Origin: Brassica napus
Taxonomy: Eukaryota > Streptophyta > Magnoliopsida > Brassicales > Brassicaceae
NCBI RefSeq assembly: GCF_020379485.1
Contig: NC_063452.1
Location: forward strand, 7,419,065 to 7,483,064
Direction of reading: 5' to 3'
Length of the DNA stretch: 64,000 nucleotides
Position numbers and translations under genes: made by a program. Shown piece after piece: positions 45,839 through 57,859 of this stretch (position 1 is its first letter; each line of letters opens with the position of its first letter). The notes below the pieces were generated by a model. That model did not search any database. It had not been told where the DNA came from and saw only the letters and a list, made by a program, of their open reading frames with translations.

Positions 45839-45855
45839 CCCCACAGACGGCGCCA
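45839..45855 (-). other. Primer-binding site, tRNA-Asp type
   Basis: The minus strand reads TGGCGCCGTCTGTGGGG two bases after the 5' LTR. TGGCGCCGT is complementary to the 3' end recalled for tRNA-Asp; the later part matches less well. Confidence 0.7.
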
Positions 45856-45857
45856 AT

Positions 45858-46359
45858 TGTGAGAGACAAGGTTTCACTTCTTAGATTTAGGTTAGGTCAA
45901 GAGAGATGAATGAGAATCGTGGGCTGAATCCCGTAAATAAACTTGAAGAATGAATATGATTTTATTGATGAGTTGAAAGATGATGAATACAAAGGAATGT
46001 ATCTTGAGATGATTACTAAAGAATACGTAATGCTTTTAATCTAGTACAAAAGTTGATATATGGAAAAGAGATGGATCGTCTTTTATCTTCTCCGTCTTTA
46101 TATAGTCTAGGTTTCGTTGGCAACCCTTCAACTGTTCTCCGAGATATTCGGCTTCAATTACGGAACTCGCTTTAGGCTCCTCTTGACCGAGTCTCTTAAG
46201 GTGTTGGCTCACTTTCTGTCGTGACCTCTGCTATGATGTCTCCCAGGTCCAGTCGTCAGCTCGGCTTTCAGCTCCCTTTGTTATGATGGGCTTATCGCAA
46301 CCCACATGCTAGCTCACGCTTATCGGTACCTCACCTGAGGGTCATATTCGGGTCCAACA
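45858..46359 (-). repeat. 5' LTR (right)
   Basis: 502 bp, the promoter copy for the minus-strand genomic RNA. The TATA word CTATATAAAG lies at 46096-46105. It is identical to the left LTR except at two positions. Confidence 0.95.
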
Positions 46360-46770
46360 CTAACTATATTTTGTTTTCAAAATAATCAAATAAATTAAAA
46401 ATATTCTTTATAAATCAAAATACCCAACAAACCAGAATTACTAAAATAGTTTTTATCCGAAATGTTTAAAATTATTGATTATCCAAATTTTTATCTGAAA
46501 ACCCAAAAATCTGACATTTATTCGAAAGTACCTAAATTTTCAGACGATTTAACCCGAATTAACCAAAAACCAGAACCGAATATAATCTAAAATTACTTTG
46601 GATATTAGCTGACTCCCAACTTTGCTACCCAAACCGAACACTAAAATAACTGAACCGAAACTGAACCAAATTTTCTAAATACTCGAACAGATCTTAAACC
46701 GTCAGATCGAAGAAGCCAATAACCGAAAGAATCAAAATGAGAACCGAATACCCAGGGATACATGATACCA

Positions 46771-48361
46771 TCTAAAATTAAGTTCCACCTTTTTTACGAT
46801 TATTTACTTATTATTTGGCAAGTATGCACAAAAATATACTCCCTAATGTATTTACCCAAATTTTAATAGAAGTCAATAAATTTTTGGAGAGTATAGAATT
46901 AAAAGCTTTAAATATTCAGATCACTGTGTCAAACTACTATTGTCAATTGTTTTATTGTTTGTGCTTATAGGAAGTATAGTTTTTGAAGAACTAACGGTTA
47001 AAATTTTAAAGTAGATCACATTCAAAATTACGAAAATAAAATTTTAAAAATATACTCCAAACGATCTTCCATATTTAACAAACACATACATAATTTAATT
47101 TAATTTTGTCACATAGTAAATATAATCACCTGCCATAACAAGAAGTACATTCAAGAGGTTAATTTTACCAGCGCCATTTTGACGTTTATGCCAATAAAAT
47201 AGAACAAGTTGGCGTAAGACAGAAGAATCTTTTTCTTGATGTTTTCTCCTTGGTTATTGAAACTATGAATAACCATATGCTCTGTACATTTCTACACCTA
47301 TTGGACTGGAATAGTTTTTTATCATACATAAAATATTTGCTTTTATACCAAACTAAAAGTTTGACGGTGCCTTCGTTTTCATGAATCTGAAATGGTTGAA
47401 CCCAAAATACATCAGATTTTGTAGATAACAGACCATAAGTAATTTACATACATATATATTAGTATATCAGTTGCTAGATTATATTTTGTAGCCATACTTG
47501 ATCGAATGAATTTATATACGTGTGTTTACTTAGAAAAAAATATTTGAGGGATTTAAAGATTGCAACGACTATTTTGTTCTGAACAAAGAGATTGCAATAC
47601 AAAGATATATTTGGTTCATTATATTTTAGTTAATTAGCCCAACTAGGTGGCATAGATTCTATTTTGAACACTACTTATTGTAATATTTTTACTAGGCAAT
47701 AATTTGACTAGTCAAACAATATTTAATATTTGTTTGATACATTATTCTTTAAATTTAAGAATCTCTAACATTATATGCATATATCAATGCCTTTCTAACT
47801 ATATGTGGAGAAACACAACATATACTCAATTCGGTATGCTTGGACCGATGATAGTTCATAGTAGTTTTGTTTGTTCGTCGATTAACTAACGATCATCAAA
47901 AATCAGTTATATAACATATAATTGGAGGGTTCATCCACTTCAATCCTCTATTTGTAAAATCTTAATTCAGAGAATTATAAGATAAGAATTGTTAATTAAA
48001 AATTGAAAGGAGAGCAGCTTCTTCAAGGAGGGTTTAACCTAATTGAGCTCTTAATCCAAGGAGAAGGTCAAATAAATATATGTTAAAGTAGGAGACACGG
48101 AAACAGCTCTCACGTTCCCCTCTTCTATCATCTTACCCGCACTAATGAACAACAAACTAAATTTATATGAAAATTAAAATGTTAAAAGAGTTATATCTTC
48201 GAGGAATAATTAAACATATAATTTTCGTGTTCGCTCCTGTGATCCTCCATAAATCCTATCATCTCTAATCACACTTACCTTTCTCTCTTCATAATATTAC
48301 TCTTTGTAGTGAGTAGTTGCCAAATTCCCATCTCTCAAAGCTTACTTGGAGTTGTGTTCTC
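46771..48361. other. AT-rich intergenic DNA upstream of RITF1
   Basis: No coding feature recognised. The last few hundred bases are the 5' flank and probable 5' UTR of the PLATZ gene, with CT-rich stretches from about 48260. Confidence 0.5.
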
Positions 48362-50339
48362 ATGGTAGGTTAACTTTTCTATTTCTTCAATTATATACCA
48401 GCTTAAGTAGTGAATCTCTCACTTTCATCTCCGTTGATTCATTATACGTTCATACCCGATTCCTTATACTTGTGGCTTGAACTCCATCTTGGCTCTTGTA
48501 CATGTTTAAAATCACTGGTTCTTTCTATAGATATTAATGATGGATGAAGGAAATAATTGAATTATGGTATGAAATTGTGTTATTTTGTTTACATCTGGGG
48601 TAATTAAATAAATTGTGTCTGTTGCGGAATTCAGAAACCGGCATGGTTGGATGCGCTTTACGCAGAGAAATTCTTCGTGGGATGTCCGTACCATGAGACG
48701 GCAAAGAAAAACGAGAAGAACGTGTGTTGTCTTGATTGTTGCATCAGTCTCTGTCCTCACTGTGTACCCTCACATAGATATCACAGACTCCTTCAGGTTC
48801 GCCGCTATGTGTATCACGAGGTTATTCGGCTTGAAGATCTTCAAAAACTCATCGACTGCTCTAACGTTCAAGTAAGCGATGTATTCGTAATCTTAGTACA
48901 TATATATATGTGTGTGTATTTTCCGCTCATATAAATTTATATCGATTATAAAATTCGATTGGGATGAACTGGACAGGCTTATACAATAAATAGTGCCAAA
49001 GTGGTGTTCATCAAGAAGAGACCACAGAATAGACAATTCAAAGGAGCTGGTAACTACTGCACTTCATGTGACCGAAGTCTTCAAGAACCTTTTATCCATT
49101 GCTCACTGGGCTGTAAGGTTACTTCATCTAACCTTTAGTTCTATTTAATATAAGACTCAATTCTGCTCATTTTATGATTCTCATCAGTTCTCAGATCACT
49201 TAGCAAAACTATTTATTTCTCATCACCTCTCACTTCGCAAAACTATTTTGTTCTGATACCTGTGTTTAAATACTTACATGTATAAGTATGTCAGTCTGAC
49301 TTTAGAGTTTAGTTTCTGATTTTTTTTTAAATGAGTTGACTCATTTCTATGTATTAAATGAAAATTGGTTCGAACTTTTCCTGAATCGAGTTTTGTTTTT
49401 CAGATTATCTAAATGTAATTAAGCAAAAGTACGGACCATCGGTTTAAGTATTTTAAATCCGCCAATTTTGTTAGTTTCCAGAGTGATGTTCTATTATTTT
49501 TAACAAAAAAGATTGTGAAAGGATTAAAAAATATATAGGACGACTAAAATAACCTAATTATAGTAAAATATTCAATTTAAATATATAAATATATTTTTGG
49601 ATTTCGAAATCTTTTCTTTGAAATATGTATTAGTTTCAAAACATCAAGAAAATAAGTAATTAGTTGGCTATTATTTATTTAAAATATTTTGATAACTTTA
49701 TAATTTGTTTACTCACACCTTACCGTTAGAACTTATGTGTGGCACAAAGATTTTAGGACACAACCACGCTTCAAATTCCTGTTATGTTCCACTTTGTAAT
49801 ATATCATGTTATAAAAAAATTACCGTGAATGCACAAGCACACACATACGTTCATACATATATATATATAATTTGATTATCGTACACATATAAGCTTTTCG
49901 AGCATACATAGAATTTAAAAGGTAGAAAAGTAAAAGATGTATTATTTATAATAAAAGGTCTTGTTTAATATACATGTAGGTGGAGTTCGTGATGAAACGT
50001 TACAGGGATATAACTCCATTCATAAAGCCATGTCACACTCTTACCCTAGGTCCTGACTACATCATCCCACAAGACTTACACGCAGATGATAATATGGCTG
50101 CCTACGAGACTCCACGATCAACGGTCGTAGACGGTGATGATTCCATGAGCTGGTCGTCGACTTCCTCCGAACTAGGAGATGCTGCGACCACCACCCATGT
50201 CGTTAGGAAAAAGCGAACTGGTTTCTGCTTCTGTGCCAAATCGGCTAATAGTTATAAAGCAGTTTCGGAGGATCCTGACGATATTTCCAATTGCATCAAT
50301 CGGCGCAAAGGCATTCCTCAACGATCTCCTCTCTGTTAA
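48362..50339 (+). CDS. RITF1: PLATZ zinc-binding transcription factor (RITF1-like)
   Basis: Predicted 246 aa. Coding exons: 48362-48364 (only the ATG), 48635-48871, 48977-49117, 49980-50339; all junctions are GT-AG in frame. The PLATZ region covers residues 2-130 with paired Cys/His zinc ligands: CPYH, CCLDCC, CPHCVPSHRYH, then CTSCDRSLQEPFIHCSLGCK. The C-terminal part has a Ser/Thr-rich acidic stretch, a basic VVRKKRTGF patch and ends RRKGIPQRSPLC. PLATZ proteins bind A/T-rich DNA. The recalled Arabidopsis ortholog At2g12646 (RITF1) mediates RGF1 peptide signalling to reactive oxygen species in the root meristem. An ATG-only exon is unusual; without splicing the frame stops after three codons. 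The third intron is long (862 nt) and AT-rich. Confidence 0.88.
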
Positions 50340-50537
50340 AGTTCTCTTTTATTTTTTTGCTTTTGTTTTCTAAATCTTCTTTTTAGTTTATTTTCACCAT
50401 ATAGTCTTGTGTTACATGTATGGATTGTTGTCTCTCAATCTAATAAAGTTTATAATCAATCATTTATTGTTACCTTGATAAGTTTGATTACGTATAGGGT
50501 ACTTTCGCACATCTTAAAAGGAAAAAGGTGAGAAATG

Positions 50538-50585
50538 AATTAATTAATTAGTTTGACAAAAAAGAATCAAACTAATTAATTAATT
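50538..50585. repeat. Perfect inverted repeat, 19-bp arms, 10-nt loop
   Basis: The arms are AATTAATTAATTAGTTTGA and its complement, about 200 bp beyond the RITF1 stop. It could form a hairpin in the transcript end or be a tiny transposon scar. Confidence 0.8.
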
Positions 50586-52996
50586 AACAGTTGGTCAGTG
50601 AATAAAGGATTCACCTTCCCAGTTACTACTATACTTGTCTTCTTGTTAATAGCCGAAAATTTAAAAGTTCATGCTTTTATGAATATTTCCTCTTTTTCAT
50701 ACCACAATAAGCAAAATGACGTCATTTGGTTCAACCATGGTTTTTAGCGACTAATTAACTCCATTTTAAGATCTGTTAATTTACTTAACAACATGTCTAA
50801 TTTGGTAAGTCAACAATAGTTTAGGATTTAAGATGAAAGTCAAAAAAACAATTTGATGTTTTAAATTGCCTACGAGAAAGTTGATGCATTAAATGGTCCA
50901 AATGTAAACGTTGAGGTTTTTATTACATTTTTCCCTGTTTAGTTTGGCTCGGTCAATATAATTTTATATATTTTTTGATTGACATAGTGTTCGGATTTCT
51001 TCAAAAAATGGTGTAAGTTCAATATGTTTCTGCTCGTTGAAAGTAGGTTCTATTCTTGATGAATGCACTTGGAATTTTCAGTTCCATGGCAATGGTACTA
51101 AGCAATAAGAAGTAGTTCCGGAATGCCATTGCAGACTGAAAGATGATGTATATTAGCCAGTTTTCTAAAAATTGGTATAGGTAGCGTTAAAGACGTCGTC
51201 GGACCTAAACAAAATAATTTTTATAAACATTTTTTTTTCAAAAAGTCGGTCTAAGTATTTAGTAAATTAGTATAGGCATCCGCAAAATCAATAATCTTCT
51301 ATAAATTGTTTAGCTACTACCTGGCGAGTTTTTGAATACTCATATTAGCTATTCAAATTTTTAACTCCAATGACGACAATCAAAACATTACGAGCATTAG
51401 TTCTTAAAAAGAATAGGAGGATTTTAGTGATATAAATAGCAAAATATTTTTTTAAATTCTCTCTACATATGCCGCCATACAAAACTCACAGATATTCTGA
51501 AACACTCCAACATGAAGTCAGCACTTATCCCTTTTAAGACACACCAATCCTACATCGGTTACTTATTCTATCGATACTAGATGCCTGTGGCTGATTCAGA
51601 AATCACCAAAACATAAGTTACAAAAAAAAAAAAGAAATCACCAAAACATAGTATTAATATCAGAACTCTAAAATAAACATTAAGTGTTTGATTGAATGGA
51701 AGGTTGTGCAATATGCTATAATATTTATGTTTGTATTCAGTTTGTGTAATTATGTGTACATAAGATACTAAATATGAGTAAATAATAAATTAACTTAACA
51801 CAATTTATAATAATACTTAAATAAATTATAATAATATGTATATAAATTTAATATTTTATTACATTTATAAATTACTAAAAATACTTTTATTATGAAAATA
51901 GTTAATAATATAACTTTTTATATAGCTTATTTTTAATTTGTATAGTATTTTGGATCATTTTTATCCATTTTCACATTCACATATATTTTTGACGGTTAGA
52001 TTTGCTTAATCCATATTTGTACCGTTAGATCTATTTGATCCATTTATCTACTTTTGTTTCACTCAATCTATTTGATCCTCAATGCTTAAACTTCTTTTTC
52101 ATCAGGAGCTTAAAAATTCTGAATTTTCTGACGGGATTAAAATGTAAAGAATATTGTGGCAGAATACAAAGGAGAAGGTGATGACATCGGATCCTCTGCG
52201 TTGCACGTGAGGCACTGATCCATTGATCTTTTCCCTCTTTCATTTTACATTGTCCTACATTTCCCTTTTTTAAAGATTCTTCTACTGAAAGGATGAAAGA
52301 TAACAAAAGAAGTACCGGGCCTAGTCCAGTGTTTTGCTTGTCATACATTTGCTGTTTTCTTTTAATTGTTTATCTCCTTTTTGGGGTTCGTAAAATTGTA
52401 TGGTTAAAGTTTGAGTCCACGTGCCATGTACTTTTACCGAATTGGTCGGTTCTGACTTATGTGAATTTACGCTGAATTAACAGATTTTTTGTCTGTTTTA
52501 AGTTGAGTGTTTTCAGTATTAAAAGAACAACGATTGTTAGGTTGAACAGTATTCTGTGGTTATAAAATTAGCGTTCATTAATTATTGTTATTATGCCAAA
52601 AAAAAAAATTATTGTTATTAAAAATTATGAACCAAACAGGCTGAACACGTTTTGGCATGAATATGAAAATAGAAGGATGTTTTCCTATTCGGACCGCATT
52701 TCCAACCTTTATAGCGGTCAAAAATATTCCTAGCCTTGATTTAAGTATTTTATGTGATTATCAAAACATTTTCAAAACATTTTCTACCAAAATATGGTTA
52801 AAATGTGGTAGGAAATTCAATGTCAATGATTATATAGTTGCCAAAAATCGAATTTATTTTGTTCAAAAATTCTATAGAAAAATAATTATTTATAGCCATA
52901 TTATATTTGCTTTAAGTTTAGTGTTTATGTATACAATAACATGTAGAACAGTAAAAAACTCACTTATTTCTAAAAATAAATATTAACATTATATAT
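50586..52996. other. Intergenic DNA, no gene recognised
   Basis: Mostly AT-rich. The parts near 51030-51240 and 52080-52330 have more even composition and may be old transposon or gene fragments, but no motif is readable. Confidence 0.45.
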
Positions 52997-53207
52997 GATT
53001 TTTATTTTTTTTTTTTTTTTGATGAAATTTGAAATTTATTGATCAACAATTTGAAATTTTTACAAACGATTAAAAGTTGTTAAATGTCTAAGGTGCATAC
53101 GAGAAACAAATCGAATACTAAAGAGTAACTTGAAACCATCTTCTTAGCAACCCTTCCAATTTGTGGCCATGAGTGTATCGCAAAGAGCAGATGCGATTTT
53201 TATTTTT
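52997..53207 (-). mobile_element. 5'-truncated LINE insertion
   Basis: The 13-bp repeat GATTTTTATTTTT (52997-53009 and 53195-53207) flanks about 185 bp. A long T-run (about 53008-53021) at the left is the minus-strand poly-A tail. The A-tail preceded by AAATTTCAAATTTCATC, the short body and the duplication fit target-primed reverse transcription with early 5' truncation. Confidence 0.72.
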
Positions 53208-53479
53208 ATTTTATTAAAACAGTGCAGAAAATATATGGTCTATGTGTAATTAATCTCTCAAATAAAACATTATCTCCTTTTATTATTGTTTTTAATTTGT
53301 TATAAAAGTTTTTCGTATTAAAAACGAAATGAGCATTACAAGGAAAAGGTTTTAATATAAAGGTAAGAAAAGAGCCACCTCGAAACAATAACATGTGAAG
53401 CAACAACGGAAGAGAAGACACAGAAGATGAAAGAAAGAAACAGAGAGCTACTACAATTAAAGACCATAACATAATCTCA

Positions 53480-54010
53480 CTAGATCTTCACCAACAGTTC
53501 TTAAGCGCCAAAGGTTTCTCCTTAAGCACCGAATGATTTTCTGAACCAAAACATCCCCCGAAATGGTAACACCATTGAGGAAACACTATTACGCTCCTTC
53601 CAAATTTCATAAACTATTGCGTTCCAATCCTGTAAAATAGCAAGAGAAGTAATGCTCTTATCATGTGAAGAGATCAGCCATTAAAACACACCATACCACG
53701 ACCTTGGGATTGCATGAGAGGCAAGCCTTTGAACCAGTAAAGACCAACATTCCAAAGAGGAAGGACCATCAAAAACAAATGATACCTGAAAAACATAGAA
53801 CGATGGTTTATGAAATATTTCAGGCAAAGGGCAATTCCACAATCGATATCCTTTATTAGAAATCTCTTGAACAATATTGCAAGGTTTGATCTGAAGTTTA
53901 TGTGACAACACACACATGTTTCACCACTGACACATTCCAAACTACTCAAGGATTTCTCACACAACAAACGTTGCGTCTCACACCAGATATCTCTCACAAA
54001 CCAATTGCTT
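53480..54010 (-). pseudogene. Decayed LINE reverse transcriptase C-terminus (zf-RVT-like)
   Basis: The minus strand shows pieces such as FDGPSSLECWSLLVQRLASH and DWNAIVYEIWKERNSVSSMV, which resemble the last (zf-RVT) region of plant LINE polyproteins (W-x(n)-YxIWxERN). Frames are broken by stops. It may belong to an older insertion than the truncated copy at 52997-53207. Confidence 0.5.
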
Positions 54011-54299
54011 CAAGGTCCAATATTTTTTAGATTACAATCTCTCTCTTTTTGTCTGAATGATACATCTCATCTCATCCTGGCACCTGCAGTCACAACACAT
54101 AACACAAATGCAAACCACAAAAAATTCTAAAAGAAAACTGGATCACATTATATAAAGTGATTTAAGGTTTTGAAACAACCAACAATCGTCTTGAAATCAA
54201 AATAAAAAATTGACCAAGACATCCGACACGACCATAAGTCCATATCTCGCATAAGTAAAATGAACATTTAGACAAAATACAACCAATCACTGATCTTTA

Positions 54300-54480
54300 C
54301 TCATTGTCATCATCTTCTTCTTCATCTTCAGCATTGATGATTTCTCCCCGTGGAACATAGTTTTCAAGAGATGTGTCTCCGCAATCTGAAAGCTTGATCA
54401 ATGATACTACATCACATGTTGAGGAGTCACCAAGCTTAACGTTCCTGAGGCAGACGCCACGTGTGTACTAGTCTCTGCAT
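54300..54480 (-). pseudogene. Unidentified C-terminal gene fragment, acidic tail
   Basis: A minus-strand frame reads CLRNVKLGDSSTCDVVSLIK then LSDCGDTSLENYVPRGEIIN and ends in an EDEEEDDDNE tail with stop. The frame is only about 55 codons and is not recognised. It may be the 3' part of a captured or retroposed gene. Confidence 0.3.
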
Positions 54481-54906
54481 TTTGATGGACAATGTACTAA
54501 AACCTTGTTTACACTAATCAATAGTGACAAGCCTTCCTTTTCATAGTGGGGCTTTCAGCTTGATCAAACTCATAGACATTTTATTTACCTCCTGAGTAAT
54601 CACCTGTCATAAGCATGCCCACGCCATATCATGACCATGGGACATATCGACGAGTATATCACACTACAAATTCTCATTCATTCTCCAGGTTATATATCTC
54701 CATTCTGGTTATGAGTCCCTTTTAGGCCACTGCCCATACACTGAAACACTACCAGCAAGTCAGTTTGACTGCACAGTCCTTGGCATCTTCTATTATAGAC
54801 GAGACGCTAAGCCGACAAGGAACATGCTGCCATGGCACAACTCAAGGAGCCCTATGAAGGAAATCGTGTTTTCCCACCGTCAAACATGAACCGAAAAATT
54901 AGGGAC

Positions 54907-55276
54907 AAACTTGTGACAACCCGCCCCGCTCACTCGGAACTCGGAACCCGGTTCACGGCCCTGCAGGACATCGACCCTAACTTCTCACATGTGAGCCTTC
55001 ACTGATTTCTCCATGTAGGTTATTGATGTGCGTGGCGTTCCTCGAACCCAAGACCTAACCCTTTAACAACACTCTCACAGGACGAGTTGTCACCAATTGA
55101 TCTGCAGATCTTGTGGGAGTATTGTTAAAGGGTGAGGTCTTGAGTTCGAGGAACGCCAATCGCATCAATAACTTACATAGGGAAGTCAGTGAGGACTACA
55201 TGTGAGGGATTAGGGTCGGTGTCGTGCAGTACTGTGAACCGGATTCCGAGTGAGCAGGACGGGTTGTCACAAAACT
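54907..55276. mobile_element. Foldback element with ~160-170-bp inverted arms
   Basis: The 360-bp body (54912-55271) starts TGTGACAACCCG and ends CGGGTTGTCACA. AAACT flanks both sides (54907-54911, 55272-55276). The arms (about 54912-55082 and 55108-55271) are inverted copies around a ~25-bp centre (GATCTGCAGATC lies there), with scattered mismatches. Each arm contains GTTCGAGGAACGCC and CTTTAACAA words. GC content is much higher than in the flanks. Non-coding; superfamily unknown. Confidence 0.78.
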
Positions 55277-55535
55277 ATTGGAATAACCTAAGAACAGTCC
55301 CACAGGTTAAGAGAAGAACGCCAACCCCCAACCTCCTGCTTCCAGGTCAAGCGATTCTTCTTGCCCAAAGATAAATAGGAATATTCCTTAAGCTAAGATA
55401 ATCAATTTAGTTAAGAAGAATCTTACTAAATCTAAGGAAAGAAGAAATATTTTAATATCTAAGGTTATTTTCATGAGAAATGAAAATATTTATTATCTAA
55501 AGATATACATGAATGTTTCTTAATTTTAATAAAGA

Positions 55536-55565
55536 CTAGAGATTGATCCGCGTATCCGCACGGGT
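55536..55565 (-). mobile_element. Helitron 3' terminus (minus strand)
   Basis: Minus strand: imperfect GC-rich hairpin (CCGTGCG-GATA-CGCGG), then ATCAATCTCTAG and host T. The element would extend right, perhaps towards 56430; its other end was not located. Confidence 0.5.
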
Positions 55566-56431
55566 ATTGGTTTTTACATTTTTATATGTTGATAATTTTT
55601 TTCATAATTAGTGTTATATATTTTAGATGAGTCGTAATATAATTAATTGTATTCAAAAGACCTGGACCGAATTGGGTAATATGGTTATTTTTGGTACAAA
55701 TATCCAAACCGTTTCAGATACATTTTTAGGTTAATATACATCAGAACTGAATTCATCCAGACCCAGAAGAATCCAACTCAAAGCTCACACATAAATTTAT
55801 AATATTCAAGCTCTTAATTTCAAAAACAAAAAAATAACAATGCCTGAAAAAAAAACAATCTGTACCTAAATGGATAGTCAATGTTCATGTCTAATTGATG
55901 TTATAAACTAAATAAAATGATTATTTCTATGTGTTTAACTAAATTAATTGAAATAGAAAGAGTTTTTTTTATTTAGTAAAATAATTATATAGATTAAAAA
56001 ATTAAGTGATAATAAATGTAATACATTTTTATTATTTTGATTTAAGTTATTATTTTATTCACTAAAACATGTTTTGAATTATATTTTCGGTTACGTAATT
56101 TTCCACCGATTGAAACTAACATATAAAAAAGAGTTTTAGTAAAACAAACTAAACCGAATGTTTAACCATATGTAAAACCCAGTTATTTTTTATTTTATTA
56201 TTGGCACAAAGTTAATGATGATTAACTAATAAATAAAAACCTGCATTATTATTATCATGAAAATATAATTAATAATGCTATGTAATGTTAAGGTAATATA
56301 ATTAATGAAATTGTTAAACTGAGTTAAATATGAAAATACAATTAATGTAGTTCTATTCATGAAACTACTAAAAGGACACTATAATTCATTTTTTTCTACT
56401 GTTATTTATCTTTCCAAACAATTTTCATCAA

Positions 56432-57783
56432 TATTTCCAAGGAAAATTGTCAAAAATACAATTTTCAAAGCACCATTTTTCAAGTTTACACTAACCACTT
56501 TTACACTAATCTTTAATGAATGATAAAAGACATTTATAATCTTTTAATTAACTTTGACAAAAAAAAACATATGGTTAACTAATCTAAACTTAAAACATCA
56601 ACTATAAACTCTAAATCATCAACTCTAAACCTTAAACCATCGAATATCAACTCTCAACCCTAAATCATCAAACATCAACTCTAAACCTTAAACCCCGAAA
56701 CATCAACTCTAAACCCTAAACCCTAAACCCTAAAACATCAACTCTAAACCCTAAACATAAACCCTAAACCCTAAATCTAAACTTAAAACATCAACTTTAA
56801 AACCTAAATCATCAACTCTAAACCCTAAACCATGAAACATCAACTCTAAACCCTAAACCCCGAAACATCAACTCTAAACCCTAAACCCCGAAACATCAAC
56901 TCTAAACCCTAAACCCTAAACCTTCAAATCTAAACTCTAAAACTTCAACTCTAAACCCTAAACGTAAACCCTAAACCCTATATATTTTGAAATTCGAACC
57001 CTAAACCCTAAAACCCTAAACCTTCGAATCTAAACCCTAAAACATCAACTCTAAACCCTAAACGTAAACCCTAAACCCTAAAACCCTAAACCTTCAAATC
57101 TAAACCCTAAAACATCAACTCTAGGGTTTTAGGTTTTAGGGTTTAGGGTTTAGGGTTTAGGGTTTAGAGTTTAGGGTTTAGAGTTGAAGGTTTAGGGTTT
57201 AGGGTTTAGAGCTGATGTTTTAGGGTTTAGGATAAGTTTTTTAGGGTTTATAGTTTAGAGTTTACTTTTTAGAGTTTAGGGTTTAGTGTTAATAGTTTAG
57301 GGTTTAGTGTTGTTGGTTTAGGGTTTAGGGTTTAGAGTTGATGTTTTAGGGTTTAGAGTTGAAGGTTTAGGGTTTAGGATTTTGAGTTGATGTTTCGGGG
57401 TTTAGGGTTTAGAGTTGATGTTTCATGGTTTAGGGTTTGTATTTCAAAAAAAAATAGGGTTTAGAATTGATGGTTTCGGGTTTAGGGTTCGTATTTAAAA
57501 ATAATAGGTTTAGGATTGATGGTTTAGGGTTTAGAGTTGAGTTTTAGGGTTTAGAGTTTGAATTTCGAAATAGTATAATTTCAAAAAAAATAAAAAAATT
57601 ATTTTTATTTTGTTAGATTTTTATTTATTTAAATATTTATTTATTATATATATAAAGAACAAGAGCATAAAAGTTTTTTTTCACTTAATAAAGAAGGTAT
57701 TTTTGAAAATATATTTTTAGTAGTGGTAAAAATAAAAAGTAGTACCATGATAGTGATAAACATGTAATTTTCCCTATTTCCAA
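56432..57783. mobile_element. Mutator-like foldback element built of telomere-like repeats
   Basis: An exact 9-bp repeat TATTTCCAA (56432-56440, 57775-57783) flanks a 1,334-bp body that starts GGAAAATT and ends AATTTTCCC. Nine bases is the Mutator duplication length. The left half (about 56590-57120) is made of CCCTAAA-type repeats mixed with ACATCAACTCTAAACC units; the right half (about 57121-57560) is the same in reverse, TTTAGGG and AGAGTTGATG. The whole can fold back on itself. No transposase frame. Confidence 0.72.
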
Positions 57784-57859
57784 ACATTAGCACAAGCTAC
57801 TTCGGTTTTAATAATACAAATGTACGACTTCTATTATAAATATAAGGTTGAAAACCCTA

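Larger units (their letters stand above)
35025..46359 (-). mobile_element. Tat-type Ty3/gypsy LTR retrotransposon, complete and young
   Basis: The element is 11,335 bp, transcribed from the minus strand, so its 5' LTR is at the right. Parts in order: 5' LTR 46359-45858, primer-binding site 45855-45839, gag-protease 45802-43172, pol 43144-39464, antisense gene 35914-38405, polypurine tract near 35543-35527, 3' LTR 35526-35025. The duplicated target is CTAAC (35020-35024, 46360-46364). The pol domain order RT, RNaseH, a second RNaseH, integrase, plus an antisense ORF before the 3' LTR, fits the Tat lineage. All sense frames are open apart from one UAG between gag-protease and pol. Two LTR differences in 502 bp imply recent insertion. 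Confidence 0.93.
34812..46770. mobile_element. hAT-like element, copy 2, split by an LTR retrotransposon
   Basis: The ends TAGACATGGGC (from 34820) and ACCCAGGGATA (to 46762) are imperfect inverted repeats. An exact 8-bp duplication CATGATAC lies outside them (34812-34819, 46763-46770). Without the retrotransposon and its extra CTAAC the element is about 600 bp, non-coding, and rich in ACCGAA/GGTTCGG words. Finding its exact duplication 12 kb apart confirms that the intervening DNA was inserted. Confidence 0.85.

Noticed and set aside
56590..57560. Chromosome-end fusion (interstitial telomere)
   Set aside because: The order CCCTAAA then TTTAGGG is opposite to fused ends, and a 9-bp duplication points to a transposon.
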